Positions 10,378 to 17,811 of a stretch of DNA of 53,172 nt are shown piece after piece. Every line of letters begins with the position of its first letter. The stretch's first letter is position 1. This stretch comes from Novosphingobium lindaniclasticum LE124 (GTDB lineage: Bacteria; Pseudomonadota; Alphaproteobacteria; Sphingomonadales; Sphingomonadaceae): NCBI RefSeq assembly GCF_000445125.1, contig NZ_ATHL01000056.1, positions 1 through 53,172 on the forward strand, given 5' to 3'. A model generated the notes under the pieces. That model made no database searches. It worked only from the letters and a program-made list of their open reading frames with translations, and had not been told where the DNA came from. The position numbers were made by a program, and so were the translations under genes.

Positions 10378-10968
10378 ATGACTGAGACGACGACTGGCAA
10401 GGCACCTGCGGCCGTTCCGAACCCGGCTCCGAAATTGGGCGGAATTCACCACGTCGCCTACCGGTGCCGGGACGCCAGGGAGACGGTGGACTTCTACCGC
10501 GACGTGATGGGCATGGACTTCATGCTGGCCATCGCCGAGGACAAAGTGCCGTCCACCGGCGCGCCCGACCCCTACATGCACGTCTTCCTCGATTGCGGCG
10601 GCGGCAACGTGCTGGCCTTCTTCGAACTGCCCAACGCGCCCGACATGGGGCGGGACGAGGCTACGCCCGCCTGGGTCCAGCACATCGCCTTCAAGGTGGA
10701 GAGCGAGGAAGGCCTGCTATCCGCCAAGGAGCGCGCCGAGGCGCGCGGGCTTACGGTGGTCGGCCCGGTCCATCACGGCGTGTTCAAGTCGATCTACTTC
10801 TTCGATCCCAACGGCCACCGCCTGGAACTGGCGTGGCAGTTCGGCACCTCCGGCCAGATGGCGCAGCTCAAGGCCGTGGCCGAGGACATGCTGGAAGAAT
10901 GGTCGCGCACCAAGAAGGCGCCGCGCCACGCCGCCTGGCTGCACGAGAAGATCGCTGCGGAGACCTGA
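10378..10968 (+). CDS. VOC-family (glyoxalase/extradiol dioxygenase fold) protein
   Basis: A 196-residue protein of the vicinal oxygen chelate superfamily. Two beta-alpha-beta-beta-beta modules are visible: GGIHHVAYRCRDARETVDFY with MHVFLDCGGGNVLAFFELP, and WVQHIAFKVESEEGL with KSIYFFDPNGHRLELAW. The His-His-Glu metal triad of this fold (IHH, VQH, HRLEL) is intact, so it is probably a metal-dependent enzyme. Its substrate is not known to me. It lies between hppD and maiA, 4 bp before the maiA start, so a role in aromatic ring breakdown is likely. The ATG at 10378 is preferred over the TTG at 10372 because of GGGAG 7 bases upstream. Confidence 0.88.
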   Translation: MTETTTGKAPAAVPNPAPKLGGIHHVAYRCRDARETVDFYRDVMGMDFMLAIAEDKVPSTGAPDPYMHVFLDCGGGNVLAFFELPNAPDMGRDEATPAWVQHIAFKVESEEGLLSAKERAEARGLTVVGPVHHGVFKSIYFFDPNGHRLELAWQFGTSGQMAQLKAVAEDMLEEWSRTKKAPRHAAWLHEKIAAET

Positions 10969-10972
10969 GAGC

Positions 10973-11605
10973 GTGAAGCTCCATGGCTACTGGCGCAGCT
11001 CCACAAGCTACCGCTTGCGCATCGCGCTGGGTCTCAAAGGACTTGAATACGAGCAGGTCGCCGTCAACCTGCTCGACGGGGAGCAGCGCTCCGCGGAATA
11101 TCGCCGCCTAAACCCCTACGGCGGTGTTCCGGCGCTGGAGATCGACGGGCGCGTCTACGCGCAGTCGATGGCGATCCTGGAGTGGCTCGACGAGAGCTTT
11201 CCCGATCGGCCGCTGCTTCCCCGCGATGTCGAGGGCCGCTTCGCCTCGCGCGAACTGGCCATGGCCATCGCCACCGAGCTGCATGCGCCGCTCAACCTGC
11301 CGGTGCTGCAATACCTGAAGCATGATCTCGGCCATGCGCAGGCGGAAGTGGACGCCTGGTATCGCCACTGGATCGCCCGCACTTTCGAGGGCGTGGAGGC
11401 GCGGCTGGCGAGGCGGGGCGCGGGGAATTATCTGTTCGACGCGCCCGGCCTGTTCGAATGTGTGCTGATGCCGCAGCTATACAATGCGCGGCGGTTTTCC
11501 TGCGATCTCGGCAGCTATCCGCACGTGATCCGGATCGAGGCGGCCTGCCGGGAGCATCCCGCGTTCGTCGCGGCGCATCCCGACAATCAGCCGGACAGGA
11601 ATTGA
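10973..11605 (+). CDS. maiA: maleylacetoacetate isomerase (zeta-class GST)
   Basis: Isomerises maleylacetoacetate to fumarylacetoacetate with glutathione, the step before the final hydrolase in tyrosine/homogentisate breakdown. The protein has 210 residues. Its N-terminal thioredoxin fold begins MKLHGYWRSSTSYRLRIALG, with the SSTSYR-type active-site motif of zeta GSTs, followed by NPYGGVPALEIDG. The helical domain carries ATELHAPLNLPVLQYL. The GTG start at 10973 lies 4 bp after the VOC stop, as expected in one operon. The ring-opening enzyme HmgA and the hydrolase FahA are not next to it in this window. Confidence 0.93.
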   Translation: MKLHGYWRSSTSYRLRIALGLKGLEYEQVAVNLLDGEQRSAEYRRLNPYGGVPALEIDGRVYAQSMAILEWLDESFPDRPLLPRDVEGRFASRELAMAIATELHAPLNLPVLQYLKHDLGHAQAEVDAWYRHWIARTFEGVEARLARRGAGNYLFDAPGLFECVLMPQLYNARRFSCDLGSYPHVIRIEAACREHPAFVAAHPDNQPDRN

Positions 11606-11614
11606 AGCGGCGGG

Positions 11615-11815
11615 TCAGGCTTTCGGCGTGACCCAGACTTCCACCGGCGCCACGAACTTTCCGGGCGCGGGCTTGCCGACATGGACGCGGTCGGCAGTGA
11701 CGAGTTCGCCGCTGGCGAGGTTGAAGCTGGCCCAGGGCTTGGGCATGCGGCCGAAGGTCATCTTCTGGATGGGCTGGCCGGTGGTCGAATTCATGATGGT
11801 GGCGATGATGCTCAT
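11615..11815 (-). CDS. small hypothetical protein, 66 residues
   Basis: A short soluble frame (MSIIATIMNSTTGQPIQKMT to the end VWVTPKA) between the convergent maiA and HAD genes. It has no signal peptide or membrane segment, and I do not recognise a domain. Residue use looks protein-like (GELVTADRVHVGKPAPGKFV), and no competing frame is better. Its ribosome-binding site is weak (GGGCGG). An internal ATG at about 11794 is an alternative start. Function unknown; moderately likely to be real. Confidence 0.55.
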   Translation of the reverse strand: MSIIATIMNSTTGQPIQKMTFGRMPKPWASFNLASGELVTADRVHVGKPAPGKFVAPVEVWVTPKA

Positions 11816-11883
11816 CCGCCCGCCCGTAGCCAGGTCACGCCATGGCGGTCCAGCGGGTGAGGAGAGCTATACCCGGAGCAATG

Positions 11884-12003
11884 CGTCGTCCCGGACTTGA
11901 TCCGGACCGCTGGCGATTCTTCACGCGCCCGCGCGCAGTAAAGCGCCTCGCCGACAGACGGGCCGTTCTCGGCCAGCGGTCCCGGATCAAGTCCGGGACG
12001 ACG
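11884..12003. repeat. long inverted repeat with 30-bp arms
   Basis: The left arm (11884-11914) and right arm (11972-12003) are near-perfect reverse complements over about 30 bp, differing by one inserted G. The core CCCGGACTTGATCCGG is a dispersed palindrome common in sphingomonads. The loop is about 57 bases. It sits 18 bp past the HAD stop codon and could end that transcript. A third copy of the core lies at 12816-12839. Confidence 0.85.
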
Positions 12004-12020
12004 GCCAAGTTCAACTGGCC

Positions 12021-12722
12021 TCAGCCCTCCGCAGGCGCCAGCAGCAGATCGCGCAGTGCTTCCAGGCTCGGCAGCACTTGCGCGCAGACCAGCGTCTGTT
12101 CCTCGGTGGCGGGCAGCAGGTCGGGCACCATGACGGTGGCGATCCCCGCCGCCGTGGCCGAGCGCACGCCCACCGGGCTGTCCTCGATGGCAACGCAATC
12201 GGCAGGATCGACCCCGAGGCGGCTGGCGGCGAGCAGGTAGGGCTCCGGATGCGGCTTGCCTTCCCGCACATCGCTGCGAGTGACGACGACATCGAAATAG
12301 TGCAGCAGTCCGGCCCTTTCGAGCTTCTGCTGCGCATAAGGCGCCTCGGAGGATGTGGCGATGGCCATCGGCACGCCTGCCTTGGCGAAATGCTCCAGGA
12401 TCACTTCCGCGCCGGGCCGCAGCGGAATACCGGCTTCGAGCATGGCGGCGAAGGTCACGTCGCTCTCGTCGAAAAAGCGGTCGAGCGGGAAGTCCGGGCC
12501 CATGTGCTCGGCCATCAGGCGGCGCGAGCCATCGCGATGGACACCGACCACCGCTTCGCGCAGGTCCAGCGGAAGCGGATAGCCCATGGCCTCGCCCGTG
12601 GCGGCGAAAGCGCGCCCATGGACGGCCTCGGTATCGAGCAGCGTCCCGTCCATGTCGAAGATCGCCGCGCGGATCGGATCGGGCAGGGCGGAGGAGCGGA
12701 GCGTTGCGGGGAGCGTGGTCAT
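12021..12722 (-). CDS. HAD-superfamily phosphatase, beta-phosphoglucomutase-like
   Basis: A 233-residue haloacid-dehalogenase-fold phosphatase. The nucleophile motif is AAIFDMDGTLLDTEAVH (first Asp nucleophile, second Asp acid/base). Motif II is MAIATSSE, motif III the lysine in REGKPHPEPYLLAA, and motif IV CVAIEDSPVGVRSA. An alpha-helical cap lies between motifs I and II. This layout is that of beta-phosphoglucomutase and small-sugar-phosphate phosphatases; the substrate cannot be read from sequence. The frame stays open further upstream, but the start chosen is the ATG at 12722 because the extra residues cover the dispersed repeat and look non-protein. It follows astA by 135 bp. Confidence 0.9.
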   Translation of the reverse strand: MTTLPATLRSSALPDPIRAAIFDMDGTLLDTEAVHGRAFAATGEAMGYPLPLDLREAVVGVHRDGSRRLMAEHMGPDFPLDRFFDESDVTFAAMLEAGIPLRPGAEVILEHFAKAGVPMAIATSSEAPYAQQKLERAGLLHYFDVVVTRSDVREGKPHPEPYLLAASRLGVDPADCVAIEDSPVGVRSATAAGIATVMVPDLLPATEEQTLVCAQVLPSLEALRDLLLAPAEG

Positions 12723-12815
12723 GGTTCCAATATGAGCGCTGGTGATGGTGGAACCAATGCAAAAGGCGAAGGGATGGTTGCAGTAAACGTCGTGAGGATG
12801 AGGATGAGGGGGAGA

Positions 12816-12839
12816 CGTCGTCCCGGACTTGATCCGGGA
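12816..12839. repeat. third copy of the dispersed GATCCGG-type palindrome
   Basis: Same core as the arms of the long inverted repeat at 11884-12003 (CCCGGACTTGATCCGGG), here as a single copy between astA and the HAD gene. Confidence 0.75.
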
Positions 12840-12856
12840 TAACGACCACTCACCAC

Positions 12857-13876
12857 TCACGCGCTGGCGTACGTCACGACATCCCCCGGCCCCACGCCCA
12901 GCAGCGCCGCCGCCGCCGCATCCAGCGTCACGCCGCCATCGGCAGCATCGACCTTCCCGAGACAGGCCCGGAAATCCGCCAGGCGCCCGGCGGCGACGAG
13001 GTGGCTGGCTTCCGCGTCGTCGGCATCCGCGATTCCCGTGATCTCGGCGCTGCGGGCCTGCTGAACGGTGCGGATCTGGTCGGTCCTGGCGATCATCGTC
13101 GGTCCGGCATCGAAGATGTCGACGTAGTTCTGGAACGAAAAGTTCTCGTTTTCCAGCATGCGCATCGCCGGGCGGCCGGAATAGTGCGGCTGGCCCATCA
13201 CCTGCCGCGCCGCTTCGGACAGCAGCGCGCAGTAGATCGGGTGCTTGGGCATGAGGTCGGCGATGAACTGGTTGCCGTGCTTGGCGTTGAACTCGTCCGC
13301 ATCGCGGAAGCTCATGTCGAAGAAGCGCCCGGCCAGGCCGTCCCAGAACGGCGAGTTTCCGGCATCGTCGATGGCGCCGCGCAGTTCGGCCAGAGTGGTC
13401 TCGCCGAAGCGCGCTCGGTGCATCTTGATGAAAAGGTAGCGGCTGCGCGCCAGCAGCTTGCCCACGCCGGCCGAGCGCTCGGTGGCGTCCAGATAGAGCC
13501 CGCCCACTTCGCTGGCGCCGTCGAGATCGGTGCAGAGCGTCAGCATTTCCGCGCGGAAGGTGCGGTCCAACTCCTTGGAATGCTGGGTGATCCGGCCGAG
13601 GCGGTAGGAGTAGAACGGAAACTCGGTGCCCACTTGCGAGAAAGCCTGGCAGGTGCCGCGCACTTTGCCGGTCTCGGTGTCTTCGAGGATGAACACGAAG
13701 AGGTCGTTGGCGATCTCGTCGCCGTCGCGCGCGAAGCTCTTGGCCGTGCGCGTCAGCTTGGCTTCGAGGGTGGGCTTGTCGGGCGGCAGGTTGGTGAAGC
13801 CGCCGCCGGTGCCCTTCGCCATGCGGTAGAGCGCTTCGAGGTCCTTTTCCTGGGCGGTGCGCAGGAGAAACGTCAT
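12857..13876 (-). CDS. astA: arginine N-succinyltransferase (AstA-like)
   Basis: The 339-residue AstA fold, related to GNAT acetyltransferases. It joins succinyl-CoA to the alpha-amino group of arginine or ornithine, the entry step of the AST pathway. Family landmarks are FLLRTAQEKDLEALYRMA, GGGFTNLPPDK, FSQVGTEFPFYSYR, SEVGGLYLDATERSAGVGKL and FWDGLAGRFFDMSF. It is the last gene of the minus-strand operon DUF1338-astD-M20-astA and overlaps the M20 stop by 4 bp. Classical AST operons have astC, astB and astE, none of which is here, so the substrate could be ornithine or another amino acid rather than arginine. Confidence 0.93.
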   Translation of the reverse strand: MTFLLRTAQEKDLEALYRMAKGTGGGFTNLPPDKPTLEAKLTRTAKSFARDGDEIANDLFVFILEDTETGKVRGTCQAFSQVGTEFPFYSYRLGRITQHSKELDRTFRAEMLTLCTDLDGASEVGGLYLDATERSAGVGKLLARSRYLFIKMHRARFGETTLAELRGAIDDAGNSPFWDGLAGRFFDMSFRDADEFNAKHGNQFIADLMPKHPIYCALLSEAARQVMGQPHYSGRPAMRMLENENFSFQNYVDIFDAGPTMIARTDQIRTVQQARSAEITGIADADDAEASHLVAAGRLADFRACLGKVDAADGGVTLDAAAAALLGVGPGDVVTYASA

Positions 13877-15081
13877 GCGGGCAGAACTCCGTGGCGGTCC
13901 AGTCTGCGGAGGACGAGGGCGGTTAGGCGGGCGCGGGCGTCGAGGGAATCGGCCAGCAGGAATTCGTCGGGCGAGTGGATGGAGCCGCCCAGCGCGCCCA
14001 TGGTGTCGAGCACGGGTATGCCGCAGGCGGCGATGTTGTTGCCGTCGCAGACGCCGCCAGTGTCCTTCCAGCTCATCGGCTGGCCGAGGTCGGCGGCGGC
14101 CTTGCTGACCATGCCATAGAGCGCCTCGGTCCCTGCCGAGATCGCCTTGGGCGGGCGCGAGACATGGCCGTGGACATGCATGTGGACGTCATGCGCGGCA
14201 GAAACTTCGGCGACCGCGGTCCTGATATCCGCTTGCGCCTCGGCGGCCAGTTCGGGTGTGGCGGGGCGCATGTTGAAGTGCAGGATGGCCAGGTCCGGCA
14301 CGGTATTGTTGGGCGCGCCGCCCTCGATCCGGGCGGGATTCACCGAGAGGCCGGGGCGGCGCATCGCGGCGAGGCGCAGGGCGAGGTCACCGGCGGCGAG
14401 CACGGCGTTGCGGCCTTCCTCGGGATTGCGTCCGGCATGGGCGGCGCGGCCGTGGACGACGACGGCGTAATTGCCCGATCCGGGGCGTGCCCGCGCCATC
14501 TGCCCTCCGGGCAGCGCCGGTTCGTACGTCAGCGCGGCCAGCTTGCCTTGCGCCAGCTCCGCGATCAGCGCGGCGGAGGAGAGCGAGCCGGTTTCCTCGT
14601 CGCTGTTGATCAGCACATCGTAGCCCAGCGTCGCACCGGAGCGCTCATAGGCCGCGAGCCCCGCCAGCATGAGCGAGAGACCGCCCTTCATATCCGCCGT
14701 GCCGGGGCCGTTGAGCCGGTTCTCGTCGAGCCATCGGCACGTCTGGAAGGGGTGGTCGGCGGGGTAGACGGTGTCCATGTGCCCGGTAAGGATCACCCGG
14801 CGCTGGGCCTGGGGCCGCACCGAGAGCACCAGATGACGCCCGTGGACGACCTCGCGGGCATGGCCCTGGCTGTCGACTTTGTCGACCGGGGCGGGATCGA
14901 CCAGCCTGACTTCGCCCGGCAGGACGGCAAAGGCCTCTGCCAGCTGCCGGGCCATCGCCGCCAGCCCCTCGATATGGCCGGTGCCGCTGTTGATCGCCGC
15001 CCAGTCTAGCGTCCGCGCGAGGATCGTGGCCCGCTCTACCGGCGCAAGAAGATCGCGTTCCTCGCTCGTCAGCCCTGTCAT
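13873..15081 (-). CDS. M20-family zinc amidohydrolase/carboxypeptidase
   Basis: A 402-residue M20/ArgE/carboxypeptidase-G2-type metallohydrolase. The metal and catalytic motifs are complete: TGHMDTVYP (His and Asp), GTADMKGG (bridging Asp), NSDEETGS (catalytic and metal Glu), and a late GGSIHSPDE with the last His. The dimerisation domain carries the HAGRNPEEGRNAVL region. Members cut amide bonds of N-acyl or glutamyl compounds. In this operon it could do the work of AstE, removing the succinyl group; that is an inference from position. The start at 15081 overlaps the astD stop by 1 bp. Confidence 0.9.
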   Translation of the reverse strand: MTGLTSEERDLLAPVERATILARTLDWAAINSGTGHIEGLAAMARQLAEAFAVLPGEVRLVDPAPVDKVDSQGHAREVVHGRHLVLSVRPQAQRRVILTGHMDTVYPADHPFQTCRWLDENRLNGPGTADMKGGLSLMLAGLAAYERSGATLGYDVLINSDEETGSLSSAALIAELAQGKLAALTYEPALPGGQMARARPGSGNYAVVVHGRAAHAGRNPEEGRNAVLAAGDLALRLAAMRRPGLSVNPARIEGGAPNNTVPDLAILHFNMRPATPELAAEAQADIRTAVAEVSAAHDVHMHVHGHVSRPPKAISAGTEALYGMVSKAAADLGQPMSWKDTGGVCDGNNIAACGIPVLDTMGALGGSIHSPDEFLLADSLDARARLTALVLRRLDRHGVLPA

Positions 15082-16496
15082 CAACGCAGCTTGCCGGAGA
15101 GCGCGCCGCTGTTGCCGGCCACGTCGGCCGCCTCGAAGCTGGCGACCGGATAGGCGCAGTAATCGGCGGCGTAGTAGGCGCTTGGGCGGTGGTTGCCGCT
15201 GTCGCCAAGCCCGCCGAAGGGCATCGATCCCGCCGCCCCGGTGGTCGGGCGGTTGCGGTTGACCACGCCCGCGCGGCTCTCCAGCACGAAGCGATCCCAT
15301 AGCGCGTCGTCGCCGCTGACGAGGCCCGCCGACAGGCCGAAGCGGGTGGCGTTCGCGGCGGCGATGGCGGCATCGAAATCGGGAACGCGGGTAATCTGGA
15401 CGATCGGGGCGAAAATCTCCTCATCGGGCACGTCCAGGCCGGTTACGTCGAGAACGCCGGGGGTGACGAAGGCGCCGCTGCGGCCTTCCACACCGGTGAA
15501 GGCGCGGATGACGGTGGCACCCTGCGCCGCGAGGTCCGCGAAGCGCGCCTTGGCGGCCTCGGCAGCCCGATCCGAGATCAGCGGGCCGAACCAGGGCTCG
15601 GGCGTCTCGTGCCATTCGCCGATGGTCACGCGGTCCGCCAGGGCGGCCACGGCGTCGACGAGCGCGGTGCCGAAGGCACTGTCCGGCATGATCAGTCGCC
15701 GCGCGCAGGAGCAGCGTTGGCCAGTGGTGATGAAGCTGGACTGCACGACCACCGAGGCGGCCTCGTCCACATCGCCGTCCCATACGACCAGCGGGTTGTT
15801 GCCGCCCAGTTCGAGAGCCAGGATCACGTCGGGGCGATTGGCGAAGATCCGCCGGAAATGCGCGCCGGCGCCTGCCGAGCCGGTGAACAGCAAGCCGTCG
15901 ATGTGCCCGGCCACCAGCGCCTCGCCGGTGGCGCGGGCGCCGTGGACGATCTGGAACACGCCCTCTGGAAGACCGGCCTGGACCCAGGCATCGGCCATGG
16001 CCTGGCCGGTTGCCGGGGTCATCTCGGAAGGTTTGAACACCACGGTGTTGCCCGCGAGCAGGGCCGGGACGATGTGTCCGTTGGGCAGGTGGCCGGGGAA
16101 GTTGAACGGACCCAGCACCGCCATCACGCCATGCGGGCGGTGGCGCAGCACGGCTTGCCCGAACGGCATGTCCTGCCGCTTTTCGCCTGCGCGCTCGGCC
16201 TGCGCGGCGATCGAGATGCCTACTTTGCCGATCATCGAGGCGATTTCGGTGCGCGTCTCCCAGAGGGGCTTGCCGGTCTCTCGCGAGATCGTCTCGGCCA
16301 TGGCGTCCTTGCCGGCTTCGAGGACCGCCTTGTAGCGCTGGACCAATTCCACGCGTGCGGAGACGGGAAGGGCGGCCCAGGCCGGGAACGCCGCATGGGC
16401 GCGGGCCAGGGCGGCATCGACGGCGGCGGCATCGGCCGCTTCGCCTTCCCAGACCAGCGCGCCGCTGGCCGGATCGAACGATTGGAGCAAGGTCAT
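15081..16496 (-). CDS. astD: N-succinylglutamate 5-semialdehyde dehydrogenase
   Basis: A 471-residue NAD(P)-dependent aldehyde dehydrogenase that oxidises succinylglutamate semialdehyde to succinylglutamate in the AST pathway. The family is clear from LGPFNFPGHLPNGHIVPALL (cofactor pocket), FTGSAGAGAHF, the catalytic Glu in LALELGGNNPLVV and the catalytic Cys in TTGQRCSCARR. The ending PFGGLGDSGNHRPSAYYAAD is typical of AstD. It overlaps the upstream DUF1338 gene by 4 bp and the downstream M20 gene by 1 bp, so the set is tightly co-translated. Confidence 0.94.
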   Translation of the reverse strand: MTLLQSFDPASGALVWEGEAADAAAVDAALARAHAAFPAWAALPVSARVELVQRYKAVLEAGKDAMAETISRETGKPLWETRTEIASMIGKVGISIAAQAERAGEKRQDMPFGQAVLRHRPHGVMAVLGPFNFPGHLPNGHIVPALLAGNTVVFKPSEMTPATGQAMADAWVQAGLPEGVFQIVHGARATGEALVAGHIDGLLFTGSAGAGAHFRRIFANRPDVILALELGGNNPLVVWDGDVDEAASVVVQSSFITTGQRCSCARRLIMPDSAFGTALVDAVAALADRVTIGEWHETPEPWFGPLISDRAAEAAKARFADLAAQGATVIRAFTGVEGRSGAFVTPGVLDVTGLDVPDEEIFAPIVQITRVPDFDAAIAAANATRFGLSAGLVSGDDALWDRFVLESRAGVVNRNRPTTGAAGSMPFGGLGDSGNHRPSAYYAADYCAYPVASFEAADVAGNSGALSGKLR

Positions 16497-17524
16497 GCGT
16501 TCCTCGTCACCGCGAAGATGCCGGTGGCATTGCCCGAATCGAAAGTGAGATCGAGCCTGCCGGTCTCCGGATCGATGTCGCGGGTAATGAATTCGTAGAA
16601 AGAGCCCGGCACCGGCAGCGGAACTTCGGCGCCATCGGCCTCGCGGAAGGGGCGCACGACCTTGTCGGCCAGGATCGCGGTCTGGCGCACGCGGCCGTTC
16701 TGCGACACTTCGACCGAGGGCTTCATCGGATAGCCGTCCGCCTTCAGTTCCTCGGCCAGGGCCACGACATTGTCGGTGCGGGTGGTGGCGTGGTTGAAGG
16801 CATTTCCTTCGGTGGCGATCCAGGCGCCTTCCTTGGTTTCGCTCAGAAGCACTTCGTAGTCGGAAAGCGCCGGCGGCTCGTGCTGGCGGCCGAAGCAGGC
16901 GAGCGCGCCCTTGAGCGCGGTCACGGCCTGTTCGAACCCGCAGGCGCCTTCGGCCGAAAGCACCGCGAGCGCAGCGATTTCCGCTTCGCCGAGCGGATCG
17001 GCGGACGTACCGAAGACAGTGGCGCAGGCAGCCTGCGCCGCTTCGGAAAGCTGGTCGACGTGCAGTTCGGAGACGAAGAACTGCGGCACCGTTTCCGGCA
17101 GGTCGCGCTGGACGTAGGCACGGCCGGTCATCTTCAGCCGGGGCAGCGGATAGAGCCCGCCCACTTCGTAGCCGAGCGGCCTCAGGAAGCGGCCGAAGCC
17201 CTCGTGCCCGCGCGGCAGGGCGCCGGTTTCGCCGTCGATCGTGCGCAGGGCACCGTGGTCGAAAGCGATCGTCTCGCCGGCTTCCCGGACGGAATCGACG
17301 TAGCGGGCGGCGGTGGGCACGCGCTCCAGCAGATCGGCGAAGAGCGCGGCGTTGAGCGCCATGGCCACTTGCGCGCGGGAAACCGGCTGGCCGCTTCCGG
17401 ACAAGGCGGGGTCGATAGTGAGGACGGCGAGGGTGGAGGCGGCGGTACGGTCGCCCACCGCGGCGGAAAGCAGCCGGAACAGGGTATCGTCGCGATTCGC
17501 AAGAAGCTCGGAGTCGGAAGGCAT
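16493..17524 (-). CDS. DUF1338 protein, 2-oxoadipate dioxygenase/decarboxylase family (HglS-like)
   Basis: A 343-residue protein of the DUF1338 family, whose characterised member HglS of Pseudomonas turns 2-oxoadipate into D-2-hydroxyglutarate in lysine breakdown using iron and O2. Visible conserved parts are RYVDSVREAGETIAFDHGAL (a candidate metal His), VSELHVDQLSEAAQ, EGNAFNHATTRTDNV and PGSFYEFITRDI (a candidate metal Glu). It is the first gene of the operon with astD, the M20 hydrolase and astA. Its place there suggests action on a 2-oxo acid made from the same amino acid, but the substrate is unproven. It is not AstB: the length and all motifs differ. Confidence 0.85.
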   Translation of the reverse strand: MPSDSELLANRDDTLFRLLSAAVGDRTAASTLAVLTIDPALSGSGQPVSRAQVAMALNAALFADLLERVPTAARYVDSVREAGETIAFDHGALRTIDGETGALPRGHEGFGRFLRPLGYEVGGLYPLPRLKMTGRAYVQRDLPETVPQFFVSELHVDQLSEAAQAACATVFGTSADPLGEAEIAALAVLSAEGACGFEQAVTALKGALACFGRQHEPPALSDYEVLLSETKEGAWIATEGNAFNHATTRTDNVVALAEELKADGYPMKPSVEVSQNGRVRQTAILADKVVRPFREADGAEVPLPVPGSFYEFITRDIDPETGRLDLTFDSGNATGIFAVTRNA

Positions 17525-17811
17525 CGTGTTCCCGTCGTATTCTGTTTGCGCGTTGCAACGACATAGAAAAGCACCGGGGGCAAGTCCATGCCGGTGAATG
17601 CCGCGATGGCCATTTGTCTATACTAAAAAGCCGCGACTCGCGGGCGATTCGCAACCGCACAAAAGTGAACATGCGACAATTCCGCCCTCCGCGCGCCGTC
17701 TGTGACGGGCAGCTTGCCGCGTTATGTCGAATTTTTTGCAGTGCAGCGGGAAACTCCGGGCAAGCTCAGGCTTTAAGCGAGCATTCTTCCACCATCTCCT
17801 GCGGGGTGCGC

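Noticed and set aside
16493..17524. N-succinylarginine dihydrolase (astB) by position in an ast cluster
   Set aside because: Length and motifs are those of DUF1338, and AstB hallmarks are absent.
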